64,000 nt of DNA from Psychrosphaera saromensis (lineage in GTDB: Bacteria; Pseudomonadota; Gammaproteobacteria; Enterobacterales; Alteromonadaceae). The stretch covers positions 3,139,991 to 3,203,990 of the forward strand of contig NZ_MSCH01000003.1 of NCBI RefSeq assembly GCF_002954545.1. Direction: 5' to 3'. Numbering within the stretch: the stretch's first letter is position 1; each line of letters begins with the position of its first letter. The notes below the pieces were generated by a model that had not been told where the DNA came from, did no database searches, and was given only the letters and a program-made list of their open reading frames with translations. Shown piece by piece: positions 48,077 to 56,939 of this stretch. A program made the position numbers and the translations under genes.

Positions 48077-48337
48077 TTATAAGTCACCAAATAAGTCATC
48101 GGTAGGATCATCTTCCACTGGTGTTTGTAATATTTTGATATCGATTTGTTTTTTCATCCAGCGATGTTTTCTGGATTTACACAGTCTTATCACATAACGT
48201 TTTTCTTCATCACTAAACTGCATCCATTCAAACCTTTCATCACGACTACGAAAACACCCCTGACAAAAGCCATTGGTACCGTTTAAGCAGATCCCTTTAC
48301 AGGGACTTGGGATATGAAATAGTTCTAATTGTGGCAT
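48077..48337 (-). CDS. DUF1289 small iron-sulfur/zinc-type protein
   Basis: An 86-residue protein. IPSPCKGICLNGTNGFCQGC is the four-Cys DUF1289 signature, followed by RSRDERFEWMQFSDEEKR. The cysteines probably bind a metal. The acidic tail TPVEDDPTDDLFGDL is an extension. The role is unknown. It converges with argA. Confidence 0.85.
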   Translation of the reverse strand: MPQLELFHIPSPCKGICLNGTNGFCQGCFRSRDERFEWMQFSDEEKRYVIRLCKSRKHRWMKKQIDIKILQTPVEDDPTDDLFGDL

Positions 48338-48408
48338 ATAAGAAGTTTAAGTCAGAGTCTATGTTGTTGCAATTAAACGCGATAACGTACGATTGAGTAG
48401 TGTATATA

Positions 48409-48435
48409 AAAAAACCTGCAACATGCAGGTTTTTT
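48409..48435 (-). terminator. fadR terminator
   Basis: AAAAAACCTGCA-ACA-TGCAGGTTTTTT, directly downstream of fadR on the minus strand. Confidence 0.88.
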
Positions 48436-48470
48436 AATTAGTTAAGGACTTTATCTTTGCCAGACCTTAT

Positions 48471-49184
48471 CTATTCAACTAAAGCTACAGGTAAGTCAGC
48501 TCTGACTTTTTCCCATATTTTCGCTGAAGCTATACCAAACTTACGAATTAAAATAATAGATTCGTCGTGCTTGCCTGCTTTAGTCAGTTGCTCAAGTTCT
48601 TCGTAATATTTACGAGATAACTCACGCGCTTCTTCATGTGAGAAGTAATATTGTGCGATTTTAGACCATAAGCCTTTAAAGCCATTTAGCACTAAAACAA
48701 ACACTATATTGCCTGAACTATCAGCCAACTCATGGTTTAAATTATAATCAAAGTCCGCAAATTCTTGTGGATCGTTTGATACAGATAACGCCTGTTGAGT
48801 TAACTCAATAACACGCTCTGGTGAATTCTTTATTGCCGCTCTAATATAGATAGCACTAAAATTAGTACGAGCAGACAATAGTTGGTCGATTAAATCACCT
48901 ACACCATCGGCATCTAACTTGGCCAATGTTGGTAAAATATTTAACCCACATGTATCCCAATAATTATTTACCTTAGTTGGCTTGCCATGTTTGATTGTTA
49001 ACCAACCATCACGCGCTAACCTTTGTAATACTTCACGTAGCGTTGTACGAGTTACCCCGATTAACTCTGACAACTCACGTTCTGCTGGTAAAATTGAACC
49101 TGGAGGAAAACGATTATTCCAAATAGAATCCACAATATATTCTTCAGCAAATCCTGCTGGGCTTTGCGCCTTTATTATTTTCAT
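48471..49184 (-). CDS. fadR: Fatty acid metabolism regulator FadR
   Basis: A 237-residue GntR-family regulator, very close to E. coli FadR (239) in the winged helix: KAQSPAGFAEEYIVDSIWNN, ILPAERELSELIGVTRTTLR and DGWLTIKHGKPTKVNN. The C-terminal acyl-CoA-binding domain follows with more divergence. It represses fatty acid degradation and activates unsaturated fatty acid synthesis genes; acyl-CoA releases it. The divergent nhaB neighbour is the conserved E. coli-like fadR-nhaB arrangement. A FadR-like operator lies 29 nt upstream, suggesting autoregulation. Confidence 0.95.
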   Translation of the reverse strand: MKIIKAQSPAGFAEEYIVDSIWNNRFPPGSILPAERELSELIGVTRTTLREVLQRLARDGWLTIKHGKPTKVNNYWDTCGLNILPTLAKLDADGVGDLIDQLLSARTNFSAIYIRAAIKNSPERVIELTQQALSVSNDPQEFADFDYNLNHELADSSGNIVFVLVLNGFKGLWSKIAQYYFSHEEARELSRKYYEELEQLTKAGKHDESIILIRKFGIASAKIWEKVRADLPVALVE

Positions 49185-49212
49185 TAATACTGTTTACCTT
49201 ATTTCATCTGGA

Positions 49213-49225
49213 CTGATTGTACCAG
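49213..49225. promoter_or_regulatory. Candidate FadR operator in the fadR-nhaB intergenic region
   Basis: The minus strand reads CTGGTACAATCAG, matching the E. coli fadB operator core CTGGTACGACCAG at 11 of 13 positions. It lies between fadR and nhaB. Confidence 0.55.
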
Positions 49226-49386
49226 AAGGTGAGTCGAGTACAACAAATGGTTTTTTTACCCTAATTATCTAAAAACTCTAATAAAACGACTCTTTTAAGT
49301 AGGATTAAACTAATATCTTTAGTACATTACTAAAGTGTAAAAGTAGGCGTATGCCTAAAAACAATTAAAAGGAAGGTTTTAAACGT

Positions 49387-50970
49387 ATGCAGCAGAATTC
49401 TCTGAGCGCTTTTTATAAAAATTTCTTAGGACACTCTCCTGAATGGTACAAGCTCACTATTATTGCTTGTTTGGTTGTCAACCCAATCTTATTTAATATA
49501 GACCCGTATATTGCGGGATGGGCACTTGTACTAGAGTTTATTTTCACTTTAGCAATGGCGTTGAAGTGTTATCCACTTTTACCAGGAGGCTTACTTGCCT
49601 TTGAAGCTATAATTATTGGCATGACCACCCCTGGGCATGTCGAACATGAAATATCACAAAACTTAAGCGTAATTTTATTATTAGTGTTTATGGTTGCCGG
49701 TATTTATTTTATGAAAGATTTACTTATGTACTCTTTCACTAAACTCCTTATTAAAGTTAAGTCTAAAGTTGCTCTATCCGTTGCATTTGCTGCGGCCTCA
49801 GCTTTCTTATCTGCTTTTTTAGATGCTTTAACGGTTGTCGCCGTTATCATCACAGTAACAACTGGTTTTTATACTATTTATCACAAAGTTGCGTCAGGTA
49901 AACATAACCATGCTACTGATCATGACCATACCGATGATGAACACTTAGATGTACCAACACGTTCAGACTTGGAAGAGTTTAGAGCGTTCATGCGTAATAT
50001 CATGATGCATGCTGGTGTAGGTACTGCATTAGGTGGTGTTTGTACTTTAGTAGGTGAACCACAAAATCTTGTTATTGCTGAACGTGCAGGTTGGAGTTTT
50101 CTTGAATTTGCATTACGTATGTCACCAGTCACCATTCCAGTATTAGTGTTTGGTTTATTAACTACGGTTTTATTAGAGAAATTTAAGATATTTAACTACG
50201 GTGCTAAATTACCTGATTCAGTACGTAAAATATTAGTTGATTATGATACAGAAAATGACGGTCGCCGTACAAAACGTGACAAAGTTATTTTATGGGCACA
50301 AGCTGGAATTGCTATTTGGCTAATCATTGGTTTAGCATTGCATTTAGCCGCTGTTGGCCTAATTGGTTTATCCGTTATTATCTTAGCAACCTCTATTGCC
50401 GGTATTACCGACGAACATTCCATAGGTAAAGCCTTTGAAGAGGCCCTACCGTTTACCGCTTTATTGTGTGTATTCTTTGCTGTTGTTGCGGTAATTATCG
50501 ACCAAGGTTTATTTGCTCCTGTAATTCAATGGGTATTAACCTTTGAAGGTAAGATGCAATTGGTTATGTTCTTCATTGCCAACGGTCTGCTCTCTATGGT
50601 TAGTGACAATGTGTTTGTAGGTACGGTTTATATCAATGAAGTAGCTGCAGCATTACAACGTGGCATCATTACACGTGATGAGTTTGACCTTTTAGCTGTA
50701 GCAATTAATACAGGTACTAACTTACCAAGTGTTGCAACGCCAAATGGACAAGCTGCATTCCTATTCTTATTAACATCTGCATTAGCACCGTTAATTAGAT
50801 TGTCATACGGTAAAATGGTTTACATGGCACTGCCATATACCATTGTATTATCGATTGTAGGTTTACTTGCAACTTACTACGGATTAGCTGATTTAACTCA
50901 GTTCTTGTATGACCACAACTTAATTGAGCATCATGCGACAATTGGTCAATCTAATATAACTGGACACTAG
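49387..50970 (+). CDS. nhaB: Na+/H+ antiporter NhaB
   Basis: A 527-residue polytopic antiporter, colinear with E. coli NhaB (513): [73 protein letters not shown] and [20 protein letters not shown]. It exports Na+ in exchange for H+ at neutral to mildly alkaline pH, fitting a marine host. The loop near residues 171-187 is His/Asp-rich ([14 protein letters not shown]) where E. coli has an acidic stretch. It is 4 nt before dsbB. Confidence 0.95.
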   Translation: MQQNSLSAFYKNFLGHSPEWYKLTIIACLVVNPILFNIDPYIAGWALVLEFIFTLAMALKCYPLLPGGLLAFEAIIIGMTTPGHVEHEISQNLSVILLLVFMVAGIYFMKDLLMYSFTKLLIKVKSKVALSVAFAAASAFLSAFLDALTVVAVIITVTTGFYTIYHKVASGKHNHATDHDHTDDEHLDVPTRSDLEEFRAFMRNIMMHAGVGTALGGVCTLVGEPQNLVIAERAGWSFLEFALRMSPVTIPVLVFGLLTTVLLEKFKIFNYGAKLPDSVRKILVDYDTENDGRRTKRDKVILWAQAGIAIWLIIGLALHLAAVGLIGLSVIILATSIAGITDEHSIGKAFEEALPFTALLCVFFAVVAVIIDQGLFAPVIQWVLTFEGKMQLVMFFIANGLLSMVSDNVFVGTVYINEVAAALQRGIITRDEFDLLAVAINTGTNLPSVATPNGQAAFLFLLTSALAPLIRLSYGKMVYMALPYTIVLSIVGLLATYYGLADLTQFLYDHNLIEHHATIGQSNITGH

Positions 50971-50974
50971 TCAA

Positions 50975-51505
50975 GTGTTTAGCTTACCTGCAATATCGAC
51001 TTGGCCAGCACTCCGCTGGCCTTGGTTTTTAGTCGCTGCTATCGCCTTAATATTAGAATCTATCGCCTTGTATTTTCAATACGGTATGGGTTTAGAACCT
51101 TGTATTATGTGTATCTATCAAAGAGTCGCTGTATTTGGCATAGTGCTAAGTGCCCTGCCTGCTCTGGTGAATCCGCACAATATGATCGTTCGCTTGATAA
51201 GTATTAGTGGTTTGTTGGTGTCTTGTATTTGGGGTTTAGTAATCGCGTTAGAACACGTAGAAATGCAGAATCCTGATAACTTTATGCTGGCCTTAAGTTG
51301 TGATCTTTATCCTAACTTTCCAGATTGGCTACAACTTCATACATTAATACCAAGCCTATTTGAAGCAAGAGGGACTTGTGGAGATATAGATTGGTCATTA
51401 TTTGGTTTTAGCATGCCTCAAATTATGGTGTTTATATTCAGTTGTTTTACTATATGTTTAACATCGGTGTTAGCCATACGTTTATTAAAGCTTAAAACAA
51501 TTTAA
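50975..51505 (+). CDS. dsbB: Disulfide bond formation protein DsbB
   Basis: A 176-residue four-helix membrane quinone oxidoreductase that reoxidises DsbA. The first periplasmic pair is PCIMCIYQR; the second pair is the Cys in ALSCDLYPNFPDW with that in ARGTCGDIDW. It starts at GTG (50975), 4 nt after nhaB, and no ATG fits better. The nhaB-dsbB neighbourhood with fadR is the same as in E. coli. Confidence 0.93.
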   Translation: MFSLPAISTWPALRWPWFLVAAIALILESIALYFQYGMGLEPCIMCIYQRVAVFGIVLSALPALVNPHNMIVRLISISGLLVSCIWGLVIALEHVEMQNPDNFMLALSCDLYPNFPDWLQLHTLIPSLFEARGTCGDIDWSLFGFSMPQIMVFIFSCFTICLTSVLAIRLLKLKTI

Positions 51506-51857
51506 GCTTAGCTTTTATGACAGGTATGGCTATGTCATGCCTGTCCTTATGCCCTACTCTTTCATCTTACTGACTTTACCTACAAAGCCTTACTATTAAA
51601 TCGACTTGAAGTTAGCGTCGACTTACTTATAAGTAATACCTCACTTAAATCAATAGCGGCAACGATTGCCATAGTTATTAAAAAAATCATTTAATAATAC
51701 CTAAAGAAATACCTCACCTTAATCCATATACGCCATAGAACCATTACATTTAAAGGCTTGTTAAATAAAAAGCTCGGATTAAATTCGTTTAGTTTTATTT
51801 GGTATTAAATTTGCTTCGATAAAAGTTCACTAATAATAATAAAATGGACATAGTCAA
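51506..51857. other. Intergenic region between dsbB and the repeat-peptide gene
   Basis: 352 nt with no supported gene. It contains the weak hairpin GACAGGTATG/CATGCCTGTC (51519-51545). The AT-rich 3' part (51760-51845) probably holds the promoter of the next gene. Confidence 0.5.
51519..51548 (+). terminator. Likely dsbB terminator
   Basis: GACAGG/CCTGTC plus ATG/CAT with one G-T pair and a 7-nt loop. The T-run is poor (CTTATG). Confidence 0.45.
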
Positions 51858-52307
51858 ATGCTTAACAAAATATTCAACCGTACAAAAAAAACGCTTTTAT
51901 TATCAACTGTTGCTATTTTTACCTTGTTTGCGGTATCTAACATTTATGCTTCACCATCAAATGAAACTACCTATATGTTACAAGGCGCCAGTAAAACAAC
52001 AATGACTGACCTTGTTGAACAAGTGGGTGGAGAAGTAATACACGACTTTTCAATTATTAATGCAATCTCTGTTTCATTAACAGAGGAGCAAGCTACTGAA
52101 TTAAATAAGATGAATCCATTGGTTCGTTTATCAAGCAAATCTAAGACAATAGAAACCGCTGGTTTTGTTTGGCCTATTCGTACAAAACAAGGTGGAACTA
52201 AAGTTGCTGGTTTTGTTTGGCCTATCCGTACTAAACAAGGTGGGACTAAAGTTGCAGGTTTTGTTTGGCCGATTCGTACTAAGCAAGGCGGAACTAAGTA
52301 CGCTTAG
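51858..52307 (+). CDS. Secreted I9-propeptide-like protein with three identical 16-residue repeats
   Basis: A 149-residue protein. A signal peptide (about residues 11-31, LLLSTVAIFTLFAVSNIYA) is followed by a domain (about 36-95) that resembles the inhibitor I9 propeptide of subtilisins (YMLQGASKTTMTDLVEQVGG, then IINAISVSLTEEQATEL), but no protease domain follows. Residues 101-148 are three tandem copies of AGFVWPIRTKQGGTKV, the last ending in Y, then a final Ala and the stop. The three copies are encoded with different synonymous codons. Each copy has basic residues and a GG that could serve as processing sites; this is inference. It stands alone, with its own terminator. Alternatives are a subtilase remnant, a secreted protease inhibitor, or a multi-copy peptide precursor. 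I cannot name a family. Confidence 0.85.
   Translation: MLNKIFNRTKKTLLLSTVAIFTLFAVSNIYASPSNETTYMLQGASKTTMTDLVEQVGGEVIHDFSIINAISVSLTEEQATELNKMNPLVRLSSKSKTIETAGFVWPIRTKQGGTKVAGFVWPIRTKQGGTKVAGFVWPIRTKQGGTKYA
52158..52301 (+). repeat. 48-bp coding repeat x3 (16-residue peptide)
   Basis: Copies at 52158-52205, 52206-52253 and 52254-52301. Copies 1 and 2 differ at 3 bases, all synonymous. Copy 3 differs by 6-7 synonymous codons plus the last codon (Val to Tyr). Confidence 0.97.
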
Positions 52308-52329
52308 TTTTTAATGAACAAACTTAATC

Positions 52330-52357
52330 AAAGCTCTTATTATAAGAGCTTTTTTTA
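52330..52357 (+). terminator. Terminator of the repeat-peptide gene
   Basis: AAAGCTCTTA-TTA-TAAGAGCTTT followed by TTTT. It separates this gene from the downstream sensor. Confidence 0.92.
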
Positions 52358-52489
52358 TAGCTAAATGTTAAACGAATATTTATCTACCAACACTCGCTCA
52401 GCTGCATCATTCAGTGACACTTAATTACCATTATGTTATAAACTTACACAGCGGTTGACCCCAAAATAAAAACAAAAAATGGTTATCTA

Positions 52490-55400
52490 ATGTTGTTGTG
52501 TATTTCTTTTATTAAACGCCCAATCAAAGCACTTTTTACTTCTTTATTATTTCTGATTTATTCAACTAATACCTTTGCAAATATCTCGTTAAATGATGCG
52601 AATAGCACCATTCATTTTAATAATATTAATGCATTAAACGGTCTCCCCCACCAATCAATTAATTCAATTGTACAAGATAAAATGGGATTTATTTGGGTTG
52701 CGACGCAAGATGGGTTAACACGCTATGATGGTAAAAATTTCAAAACTTATTCTCATTCACCAGGAGTAAATAATAGCTTAAGCAACAATTGGATATGGGA
52801 CTTATTTATAGACTCTGAAGGTCGTTTATGGGTAGCCAGCAGTGGTGGATTTCATCTTTATCTTCCAGAGGTAGACGGGTTCACTAATTTTAGTGTCGAT
52901 GAAAACATTAACGGTATTGATGGCTCTAGTTATGTATCTATAACTGAAGCGCCTAACGGCAATATATTATTTGCTAGCCAATTCTCAGGATATACCGAAT
53001 TTGATATAAGTTCTGCGACATTTAAAACACACTTAAATGAACAGTCAGGTCTAATACTTCAATCTAACCCTCTTTCAGATCTTATCTACGATAAAGTTGG
53101 AAATTTATGGATAGCCTCGCCAAGAGGTGGACTCAGACTAAAACGAGTTTCCAGTACTAACTTTCAAGTAATAAACGTAAACTCAAAACAGTCTATTCCA
53201 AGTGATAAATTAAGAAGATTATTTGTTGATAGTAATAACTTACTTTGGGTTGGCACTGAAGATTCTGGTGTATTCGTATTAAATCAAGCATTAGAGCTAA
53301 TACATCATTTTCAATTTTCACCAGATAACAACTCTAGCTTTTGTGCTAATTACGTCAATGATATTATGCAAGATCACAAAGGTAATATGTGGTTTGCCAC
53401 TGAAAATGGCTTGTGCAAATTAAATCCAGACAGTAAAACATTCACCCGAACGTTACATCAAACATCACGCAACACGAGCCTAATTAACAATAGAACATCA
53501 AAATTAATGCAAGACAATGGCGGTGTCATTTGGGTAGGTACTCAATCTGGTATAAGTCGTTGGAATGCATCGTTAAACTATTTCCCTCATATCAGTAAAG
53601 GCGGAAAATATAGTAGCTTAACAAGTAACTCAATCATGGCGTTTGCGACTGACAGCGAAGATCATTTATATTTAGGAACATGGAATGGTGGAGTTAATAT
53701 TCTATCAAATCAAAACAATAAAATTTCCACGATAAGATCCAATCAACTACGTACCGATACCTTACAAGAAGACAATATAATGAGTCTTTTGGTTGATAGC
53801 GATGATAACTTATGGATAGGGACATTACGTAACGGACTGCACTTTAAAGAAAAAGGTTCTACTACATTTAAAGTCTACTCACACGATGAAAACAATCCAG
53901 AATCGATAAGTGATAATGCGATAAGTAAAATCCTTCAATTATCTAATGGACAGTTAGCTATAGCCACTTATGGTGGTGGATTAAACTTATTTAACAAAAA
54001 AAACAATAACTTCTCATTAGTCAATTTACCGTCTTCCGTGAAGAATTCCCCTCTTAGTATTTATATTGTTGATTTAGCTGAAGATGAACAAGGTAACGTT
54101 TGGTTAGCCACTACAGATGGCGGTTTAATAAAATATAATATGAGTAGTCAAAAGAGCACTCAATTTTTATCTAAATCAAATAGCCCAAAACCATTATTAA
54201 GTGACAATATATTTGGTGTATTAAACACTAAAGATTACATTTGGGTTGCTACCAAAGACGCGGGTATTGCTCGACTAAATAAAACGAGCTTAGAGCAAGA
54301 CGCCCCTATTTTTACACATATAGGTAGTCAACACGGTTTAGCCAGTAATTTCACTTATGGTTTATTGGAAGATAACAAAGGCTTTATTTGGGTAAGCCAT
54401 GCAAAAGGCTTATCACGTATTGATGCTAAAACATTTGACGTCATTAATTTCAATACTACTCACGGCTTACAAGGTTCAGACTTTAACAGCAGCGCTTTGT
54501 ACAAAGATAAAACTGGAAAAATGTATTTTGGTGGCGCTAATGGGTTTAATGCTTTTAAGCCAGAAAATGTTCCAATTAATCAGCATCAACCAGTATTAAG
54601 GTTAACTCAGTACAGTCAATCAAATGTAGTAATTCCTATCCATCAGCAATTTAGAGAAGATGGCGTATTAGCTCTCGATTACAATCAAACTATTATCGAT
54701 TTTGAATTTGCGGCTTTAGATTATACAAAACCAGAAAATAATAAATACCAATATAAAATGGAAGGTTTAAGTGATGCTTGGATAAATTTAGGCACCAATA
54801 ACAAAGTGTCTTTTTCTTATCTCGACGATGGTGATTACACCTTAAAAGTCAGAGGCAGTAACAACGATAACGTATGGAGTGATGAGATTGTCATCCCTAT
54901 TGAAGTCCACCCTCCTTTTTGGCGCAACCTTTACGCATATTTTATATACTTTTTTCTTATTATTAGTGTTGTTTATGTACTGTTAAAACACAAAAAAGAA
55001 AAGTTACAACGTCAGTTAAACCATGAGAAGCGTTTACATCGATTAGCCTATTATGACTCCCTAACGGGTTTACCAAACCGCCAAAGTTTCTATGAAAGCT
55101 TGGAGCAATTTTTACAATTAGCTCAACGGGAAAAATATAAAGCCGCGATTCTATTTATCGACCTAGACAGATTTAAGCGCATTAATGATACCTTAGGACA
55201 TGAATATGGTGATCTTGTATTAAAAGAAGTAGCTAAGCGTTTAACTCGATGCATCCGCACGCCAGATATGATTGCCAGATGCCCAAAACCATCTAACCCC
55301 GAAAGTAAAATAGCTCGTTTAGGTGGGGATGAATTTTCGCTCTTTTTAAACCAAGTAAAAGACCAACAAGATATTGCAATTGTTGCTCAAACCGTAATCG

Positions 55401-56404
55401 ATATTATCTCCCAACCTATAAAAATCGACAATTATGAAGTCATGCTCACACCAAGTATTGGTATCGCCATCTATCCTGACAATGGCTTACTTGCAAACCA
55501 ATTAATGAAACATGCAGACATTGCTATGTATAAAGCAAAAGAGGCTGGCAGACGAACTTATACTTTTTATGCGAACTCGCTAAATGAAAGAAGTTTAGAA
55601 CGATTAAAGCTCGAAGAATATCTTAGAACGGGCATAGAAAAACAAGAGTTTGAATTACAATTCCAACCTCAAATTGACTTAAAAAATAATTGCGTGAATA
55701 AAGCTGAGGCCTTAGTAAGATGGCATCATCCTGAATTAGGGTTGATTTCACCACTTGAATTTATACCATTAGCCGAAGAGTCAGGCTTAATTATTGAGTT
55801 GGGTGAATGGATACTTCGCGAAGCTTGTTTGCAGGCTAAACGTTGGTTAGATGACGGTATGAAATGCAGAATATCGGTTAATGTTTCAAGTGTTCAATTT
55901 AAACAGTCAGATTTAATTGGCAAAGTAAAACGAGCACTTTCTGATTCACAACTACCGCCAGAACTATTGGAGCTAGAACTTACCGAAAGCGCAATCATGT
56001 CAGATGTAGAAGATAATATAATCCGCCTACAAAACTTGAAAGACATGGGGGTTAGTATCGCGGTGGATGACTTTGGTACTGGCTACTCGTCCCTTAGTTA
56101 CTTAAAGAAATTTCCAATTGATACATTAAAAATAGACCGTTCATTCATTGAAGATATCGCCGACAATGAGAATGACGAAGCTATCGTAAAAGCAATTATG
56201 GCGTTGGCAGAGTCGATGAATTTAAACGTTGTTGCCGAAGGCATAGAAAGTATTGAGCAATTAAAAATATTGCACACATTTAACTGCGGATTAATTCAAG
56301 GCTTTTATTTTAGTGAACCGTTAACTAACGACGAATTTATTTACTTTGTAAAAACAAAGTTTGATCAATCATTATCGACTTGGGCACTCGACCTTATCGG
56401 CTAA
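52490..56404 (+). CDS. Periplasmic propeller sensor with cytoplasmic GGDEF and EAL domains
   Basis: A 1304-residue membrane protein. A signal peptide (about 1-31, ends NTFA) is followed by a two-component-regulator-type beta propeller (about 40-700; repeated LWVGTEDSGVFV / IWVATQDGLTRYDG units), a Y_Y_Y domain (about 720-805; YQYKMEGLSDAWINLG, DGDYTLKVRGSN), one membrane helix (about 815-835), GGDEF (motif ARLGGDEFSLF near 945) and EAL (EALVRW near 1072, ELTES, DDFGTGYSSLSYLKKFPIDTLKIDRSFI, VAEGIES). Both catalytic motifs look intact, so it could make and degrade c-di-GMP. The propeller/Y_Y_Y architecture senses glycans in other bacteria; the ligand here is unknown. It is 182 nt downstream of the repeat-peptide gene but beyond a terminator. 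The start ATG (52490) lacks a strong ribosome site. Confidence 0.93.
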   Translation: MLLCISFIKRPIKALFTSLLFLIYSTNTFANISLNDANSTIHFNNINALNGLPHQSINSIVQDKMGFIWVATQDGLTRYDGKNFKTYSHSPGVNNSLSNNWIWDLFIDSEGRLWVASSGGFHLYLPEVDGFTNFSVDENINGIDGSSYVSITEAPNGNILFASQFSGYTEFDISSATFKTHLNEQSGLILQSNPLSDLIYDKVGNLWIASPRGGLRLKRVSSTNFQVINVNSKQSIPSDKLRRLFVDSNNLLWVGTEDSGVFVLNQALELIHHFQFSPDNNSSFCANYVNDIMQDHKGNMWFATENGLCKLNPDSKTFTRTLHQTSRNTSLINNRTSKLMQDNGGVIWVGTQSGISRWNASLNYFPHISKGGKYSSLTSNSIMAFATDSEDHLYLGTWNGGVNILSNQNNKISTIRSNQLRTDTLQEDNIMSLLVDSDDNLWIGTLRNGLHFKEKGSTTFKVYSHDENNPESISDNAISKILQLSNGQLAIATYGGGLNLFNKKNNNFSLVNLPSSVKNSPLSIYIVDLAEDEQGNVWLATTDGGLIKYNMSSQKSTQFLSKSNSPKPLLSDNIFGVLNTKDYIWVATKDAGIARLNKTSLEQDAPIFTHIGSQHGLASNFTYGLLEDNKGFIWVSHAKGLSRIDAKTFDVINFNTTHGLQGSDFNSSALYKDKTGKMYFGGANGFNAFKPENVPINQHQPVLRLTQYSQSNVVIPIHQQFREDGVLALDYNQTIIDFEFAALDYTKPENNKYQYKMEGLSDAWINLGTNNKVSFSYLDDGDYTLKVRGSNNDNVWSDEIVIPIEVHPPFWRNLYAYFIYFFLIISVVYVLLKHKKEKLQRQLNHEKRLHRLAYYDSLTGLPNRQSFYESLEQFLQLAQREKYKAAILFIDLDRFKRINDTLGHEYGDLVLKEVAKRLTRCIRTPDMIARCPKPSNPESKIARLGGDEFSLFLNQVKDQQDIAIVAQTVIDIISQPIKIDNYEVMLTPSIGIAIYPDNGLLANQLMKHADIAMYKAKEAGRRTYTFYANSLNERSLERLKLEEYLRTGIEKQEFELQFQPQIDLKNNCVNKAEALVRWHHPELGLISPLEFIPLAEESGLIIELGEWILREACLQAKRWLDDGMKCRISVNVSSVQFKQSDLIGKVKRALSDSQLPPELLELELTESAIMSDVEDNIIRLQNLKDMGVSIAVDDFGTGYSSLSYLKKFPIDTLKIDRSFIEDIADNENDEAIVKAIMALAESMNLNVVAEGIESIEQLKILHTFNCGLIQGFYFSEPLTNDEFIYFVKTKFDQSLSTWALDLIG

Positions 56405-56417
56405 CCTAATAATTCGC

Positions 56418-56473
56418 CCTGTAAGTTAATTTACAGGCAATAAAAAAGGCGAGTATCAAATACTCGCCTTTCT
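56418..56473 (+). terminator. Two tandem hairpins after the sensor gene
   Basis: CCTGTAA/TTACAGG (56418-56437) is followed by AAAGGCGAGTAT-CAA-ATACTCGCCTTT (56445-56471). The second is a good terminator and could also stop rraB from the other side. Confidence 0.85.
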
Positions 56474-56567
56474 CATTTTATTTACTTATGTTGCTCTTAG
56501 CTTTCATTTTAGCCGTTTATATCGTTATAAACTGACAACCAATGCTTTGCTCTTCGAAGTGCGTGAA

Positions 56568-56915
56568 TTACTCTTCGAAATGAGTGCCCCAGCCTTCATA
56601 GACAAGTTTATTTTTATCAGCAAACTCGACCATTAGTACAACTTCTTCACCAATGATCTCTTCTTCCAATGGACACTCAGTTTCAACGTCAAAACAAAAT
56701 ACGATTTGTCCGTCTTCTTCTTCCATTTGCTCTAGCTCAGAAATATCCCAGCCATTTAAAAAACCTTGCTGCATCGCTAAGTCAGCTTCTTCTGCAGTAG
56801 TTGCTACAAAATGATGCTCGATACCATACATAGCTTCTTCATTAGAACCATCGTCTAACAACTGCTCTACGATGTCGTTAGTGAATTCTTGCCAATCTGT
56901 TGATGTACTATCCAT
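56568..56915 (-). CDS. rraB: Ribonuclease E inhibitor RraB
   Basis: A 115-residue acidic protein matching E. coli RraB: LLDDGSNEEAMYGIEHHFVA, FLNGWDISELEQMEEEDGQI, CFDVETECPL and the end VYEGWGTHFEE. It binds RNase E and modulates mRNA decay. It lacks the long acidic tail of E. coli RraB (138). GGAAG lies before the ATG. It is 24 nt downstream of plsC on the same strand. Confidence 0.9.
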   Translation of the reverse strand: MDSTSTDWQEFTNDIVEQLLDDGSNEEAMYGIEHHFVATTAEEADLAMQQGFLNGWDISELEQMEEEDGQIVFCFDVETECPLEEEIIGEEVVLMVEFADKNKLVYEGWGTHFEE

Positions 56916-56939
56916 TATTCTTCCTACGTGATCTTTACA

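Noticed and set aside
52158-52301. Possible CRISPR-like array
   Set aside because: Repeats are contiguous without spacers, in frame, and differ at synonymous sites; this is a coding repeat.
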